This document shows, piece by piece, positions 62,201 through 64,000 of a stretch of DNA of 64,000 nt. The stretch covers positions 1,364,001 to 1,428,000 of the forward strand of contig NZ_CP147913.1 of the NCBI RefSeq assembly GCF_037414475.1, written 5' to 3'. Position 1 is the stretch's first letter. Each line of letters opens with the position of its first letter. The notes below the pieces were generated by a model that was given only the letters and a program-made list of their open reading frames with translations, had not been told where the DNA came from and searched no databases. The DNA is from Myxococcus stipitatus. Its GTDB lineage: Bacteria > Myxococcota > Myxococcia > Myxococcales > Myxococcaceae. Both the position numbers and the translations under genes were made by a program.

Positions 62201-64000
62201 CATCAGTTCTGGACATCAGCAAAAACTTCCCGCTCTGCATTTTCATGGATATTGCTACTTGAAAGCCTCGTTCAAGAACGCATCTGGGAGCCAACACTTG
62301 TCGATGAGTTGATCACGAAGAGGCCACTCTACCATCTATTTCCAGCACAGGAGATTCTTCACCGGGCAATCAGTTTGCGCTGGCAGTCCGCCCACATTGA
62401 AGTGCGCGAGGACATTCTCAAGCGAATCTCGGAGATAGCCAAATCCCCTCTACTAAATGGACTTTATGCCGTTGCGCCAATTCTCACGGCAATTCCGCAA
62501 GCATCTCAACCCGAGGCGCTTCGCGTTTACGACAAACTGTACCATCTGCGCGGATGGAATCCGCGGCCACAAAGAAAACAATCACACCATCCTGAATGGG
62601 GCCTTGACTCTTCGGATATTATTGGGCTTGGCAAAGCTTCATGTACCGAGAAGGAATGGGAGGACATTCTCTCGCGCTCCGCTCTCAGCAGTGTGCATGG
62701 GAGTGACGAAGCGGCATTCTCCCAATTTTTCGGCATTCTGCGACTGGCTATTTCACGGGGGCTCCCTTCTGCCGTCGAGACAAAGACGCATGTCGATATT
62801 CTATCGATACTTCGGAGCGTGTTCGAGCGTATCGAAAGTCGTCGAAATGTCTCGCACTCAAGAGTGGTCACGGATTCGAAAGTTGCCAGCGTGCTGGCAC
62901 CAACGGTGGATTTCGAACGCGAGGAAGTTGAGGCCATTGCAACCTGGGCGTTAGGGATTATGTGTTCGGTTGATGCTACGGCTCTCAATTCCGATCTAAA
63001 GCCTGTTCCAGTCGACGACACGCCAACAGCCACAACTCTTGAACCATGGAGGTCTGGATTATGGCTGATAGACGCAGCACTCGTTCATCCAGGGGCAATT
63101 GACAACTCTTGCTTGAGGGCTGCGCTTTTCGAAGAAGTACAACGGGTGACTGTTCAGCCATCCCCATCTGTTGCCTGGTACCTATTTTCAGCCTTGCGTC
63201 CATGGCACTGGCTTAGGCCTGACGACAGCAAGGCCTCCCTGGTCTGGGGGCTTTTGTCACAGAAGGTTACTGATCCCGGCGTTCTTCGTGTTGCGAGCAA
63301 GAATTTGATACCTCGCCTGTCTCCGGAACAGGGTGAGCAATTGGTGAGGCGGTGGCTGTCACTGGATAGAGATCCTGCCTCCCCCGACGCCGCAAAGTTT
63401 GTAGTGAGCCTCGGTGAGTTGATTGGAGCGTATTCTCTTCACCGCATCAATGGGGAACGCATGTTCTGGGCAGTTCTGCTTGAGGAGCTATTGGTCGCTT
63501 CACCTAGAACTGGAGTTCTTTCCGAACCCGAAACCTATGCTAAATATGTCTCGCAGTTGATGTTTGGCGCCAAGAGGTACTTCCTTGGGCAACCGCCTTC
63601 ATCAGCTCTTATTTCAGACTATGCGAATATGTTTGCAGCTTGTGCTCGCCAGTTCATGAAGGCTCTAGCCCGAGAACATATGGAGCACCTAATAATATGG
63701 GCCTTGGAGCCAGTGCTGCGCATGGCCAGTGAGGGGAAGAGTGAGTATCTGATGGAGTTCTGGAGTCAAATGAACCCAACCGTGTGCCGGATCATCCGGG
63801 ATGGACAATGGACAGACGCGCAATGGACAATCTTCAGGCTCCGCGACAGTCAACTGGCCGCCCGCTTGGGGGCTGACACCTTGATGGGAGTCGTGGAGGC
63901 CATTGCGGCCAAACATGTCGACCTGAGTACTCACTCAACTCATCTGCGCGAGAATGAAGAGATTGGACAGAGTTATCACTATGCAATGGAGTATGCTGTT
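59228..64000 (+). CDS. Giant STAND-type NTPase with N-terminal nuclease-like domain, 3' end outside window
   Basis: ATG at 59228 (AAAGGA upstream) opens 1591 codons to the window end without a stop. Residues 1-100: GFYFSDLVLIERVLRHLVD, then PEWDLLEERAGERPAKVLEE and VKSGRVD; Asp59 and Glu75-Val-Lys77 fit a PD-(D/E)xK nuclease core of the Mrr/Cap4 kind. At 318-325 is the P-loop GSGGLGKS in VALTGSGGLGKSVLLLELAR; a Walker B candidate, AIEIFIDSFEDI, is near 377, and RARVVLTARATTWKS (a NACHT/STAND-like sensor) near 405. From about 600 the protein is a long string of helices. GC is about 50-55%, far below its neighbours. The order nuclease-STAND-helical sensor is that of Avs anti-phage proteins; no named family is assigned. 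Confidence 0.85.
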   Translation, partial: MTGRVARAGFYFSDLVLIERVLRHLVDCRAAQIGGAPPPPAPRFRVETHIQHESTPEWDLLEERAGERPAKVLEEVKSGRVDADDRRALWHRIRRTVVALDRSGMSTVIPRLTVNSEDPPDNPDRWKDLSNLAKTASANVRPHQVRSAANLAEEALYFLTHPLSADGAKTNISEPVLSNTRAREILSLFEYNDSPSKPSLEQSTKNLIELLSPELSLETLGDTLVGEVVRRAQSPDATLHTFLPGDLWANVKILQRLSSVSPAAAGCWQQLVRLGTEENLSYTSENSTALAYQDWRMVQPQIASSLHAASASRVALTGSGGLGKSVLLLELAREARERTANLVLQFSGSALRAHAQERLGEGLELGRFLASARGHAIEIFIDSFEDIADTVEERRNYLAEIGKIAEKGRARVVLTARATTWKSVAVSLGQVAGWQEAELAEWNEAIVERLVGASQRPQLPSDVLGLLRTPLLLDLFLRTFGNNDIIPATLHTRHAILSAFWARRVLPPDQQESSVRRRELLRCAREEASGIREHADPNQILLRLAGDGVFLVRGGVFLFRHPLLRDFALAHWAIAPESEAASPAQALMQIQSGLAQWGAMRALIEAAYDALAENQAVATGFPSPTELIRSIDSHAPSLLPILAEVLGELGAPNNVRTEVILDSFASPDAASRFLDRLLSLAQLSTNVCWLRWLSQLPDSTAWFDEIPWARTEFVVRAGLLLDATWKDTPQRNRVDLFPVAQAVARRIREWSMARTVQANPDDLNNRLPLLMPLVARLAPGTRTLEWLASHATRSSSGRMAVMESLPNLASTAQELGQHLDANDVAKLFVSTGGLKWMDNLLITNSEAPNIPIEEYLRTTIALLGQHSNSTRPQGLLELMPETFLPVVFGFLAGLGFQRQKTEWRQKNSSEVVDFKRDGATLTADTTEAGRLEQELNENSPPNLSIEEVMGQLVDDTYDGSIEAGGHERALLLSTLKSRLHEALSNGDVKFAHQFWTSAKTSRSAFSWILLLESLVQERIWEPTLVDELITKRPLYHLFPAQEILHRAISLRWQSAHIEVREDILKRISEIAKSPLLNGLYAVAPILTAIPQASQPEALRVYDKLYHLRGWNPRPQRKQSHHPEWGLDSSDIIGLGKASCTEKEWEDILSRSALSSVHGSDEAAFSQFFGILRLAISRGLPSAVETKTHVDILSILRSVFERIESRRNVSHSRVVTDSKVASVLAPTVDFEREEVEAIATWALGIMCSVDATALNSDLKPVPVDDTPTATTLEPWRSGLWLIDAALVHPGAIDNSCLRAALFEEVQRVTVQPSPSVAWYLFSALRPWHWLRPDDSKASLVWGLLSQKVTDPGVLRVASKNLIPRLSPEQGEQLVRRWLSLDRDPASPDAAKFVVSLGELIGAYSLHRINGERMFWAVLLEELLVASPRTGVLSEPETYAKYVSQLMFGAKRYFLGQPPSSALISDYANMFAACARQFMKALAREHMEHLIIWALEPVLRMASEGKSEYLMEFWSQMNPTVCRIIRDGQWTDAQWTIFRLRDSQLAARLGADTLMGVVEAIAAKHVDLSTHSTHLRENEEIGQSYHYAMEYAV

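Overview
The window is high-GC DNA (roughly two thirds G+C by eye) with dense, often stop-start-overlapping genes. It is rich in secreted lipoproteins and repeat proteins: kelch, ELWxxDGT, FG-GAP, an Oar-like N-terminus, and HExxH lipoproteins. Together with serine/threonine-kinase debris and TrmB, MarR, AraC, TetR and LysR regulators beside their targets, this is typical of a Myxococcus/Corallococcus-type myxobacterium. The genus is an inference.

Layout, left part (1-32.4 kb): a kelch lipoprotein coupled to a membrane-anchored helical protein; an aldo/keto reductase divergent from a MarR regulator; a DUF1428 gene; a Vps62-domain lipoprotein with two copies of a three-repeat module; a GNAT acetyltransferase; a frameshifted HEAT-type gene; a TrmB regulator coupled to a secreted aspartyl protease-PDZ protein; a methyltransferase; a deacetylase with FG-GAP repeats; an AraC/MFS divergent pair; an HExxH lipoprotein; a TMTC-like membrane protein; a vWA protein carrying an Oar-like N-terminus; a FAM151/menorin-like protein; and a TrmJ-like rRNA/tRNA methyltransferase. 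Several gene corpses lie among them: a carotenoid oxygenase tail, a collapsed Ser/Thr kinase, a streptogramin-lyase-like propeller piece and a split unknown gene.

Middle (32.4-45.5 kb, minus strand): a complete class 1 DISARM anti-phage operon in canonical order drmD-drmMI-drmA-drmB-drmC. Its junctions overlap or nearly touch, and a hairpin lies after drmC. An IS3-type transposase remnant sits just upstream of drmD.

46-52 kb: a TetR regulator coupled to a FAD monooxygenase, then a short-chain dehydrogenase divergent from a LysR gene. The LysR gene is split by a complete IS3-type element, and its reading frame is restored exactly when the element and one copy of a 7-bp duplication are removed. 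52-57.8 kb: secreted proteins and a PuuE-like deacetylase.

Right end (58.3-64 kb): base composition drops sharply (about 50-55% GC) at a 21-nt fragment that matches the 3' end of tmRNA (or a tRNA) and is followed by a terminator. This looks like the attachment-site boundary of a genomic island. The first island gene runs off the window: a protein of at least 1591 residues with an N-terminal PD-(D/E)xK-like nuclease motif, a STAND-type P-loop NTPase and a long helical C-terminus. That is the layout of Avs-type anti-phage proteins, but I cannot assign it to a named family, and it is the best candidate here for an undescribed system.
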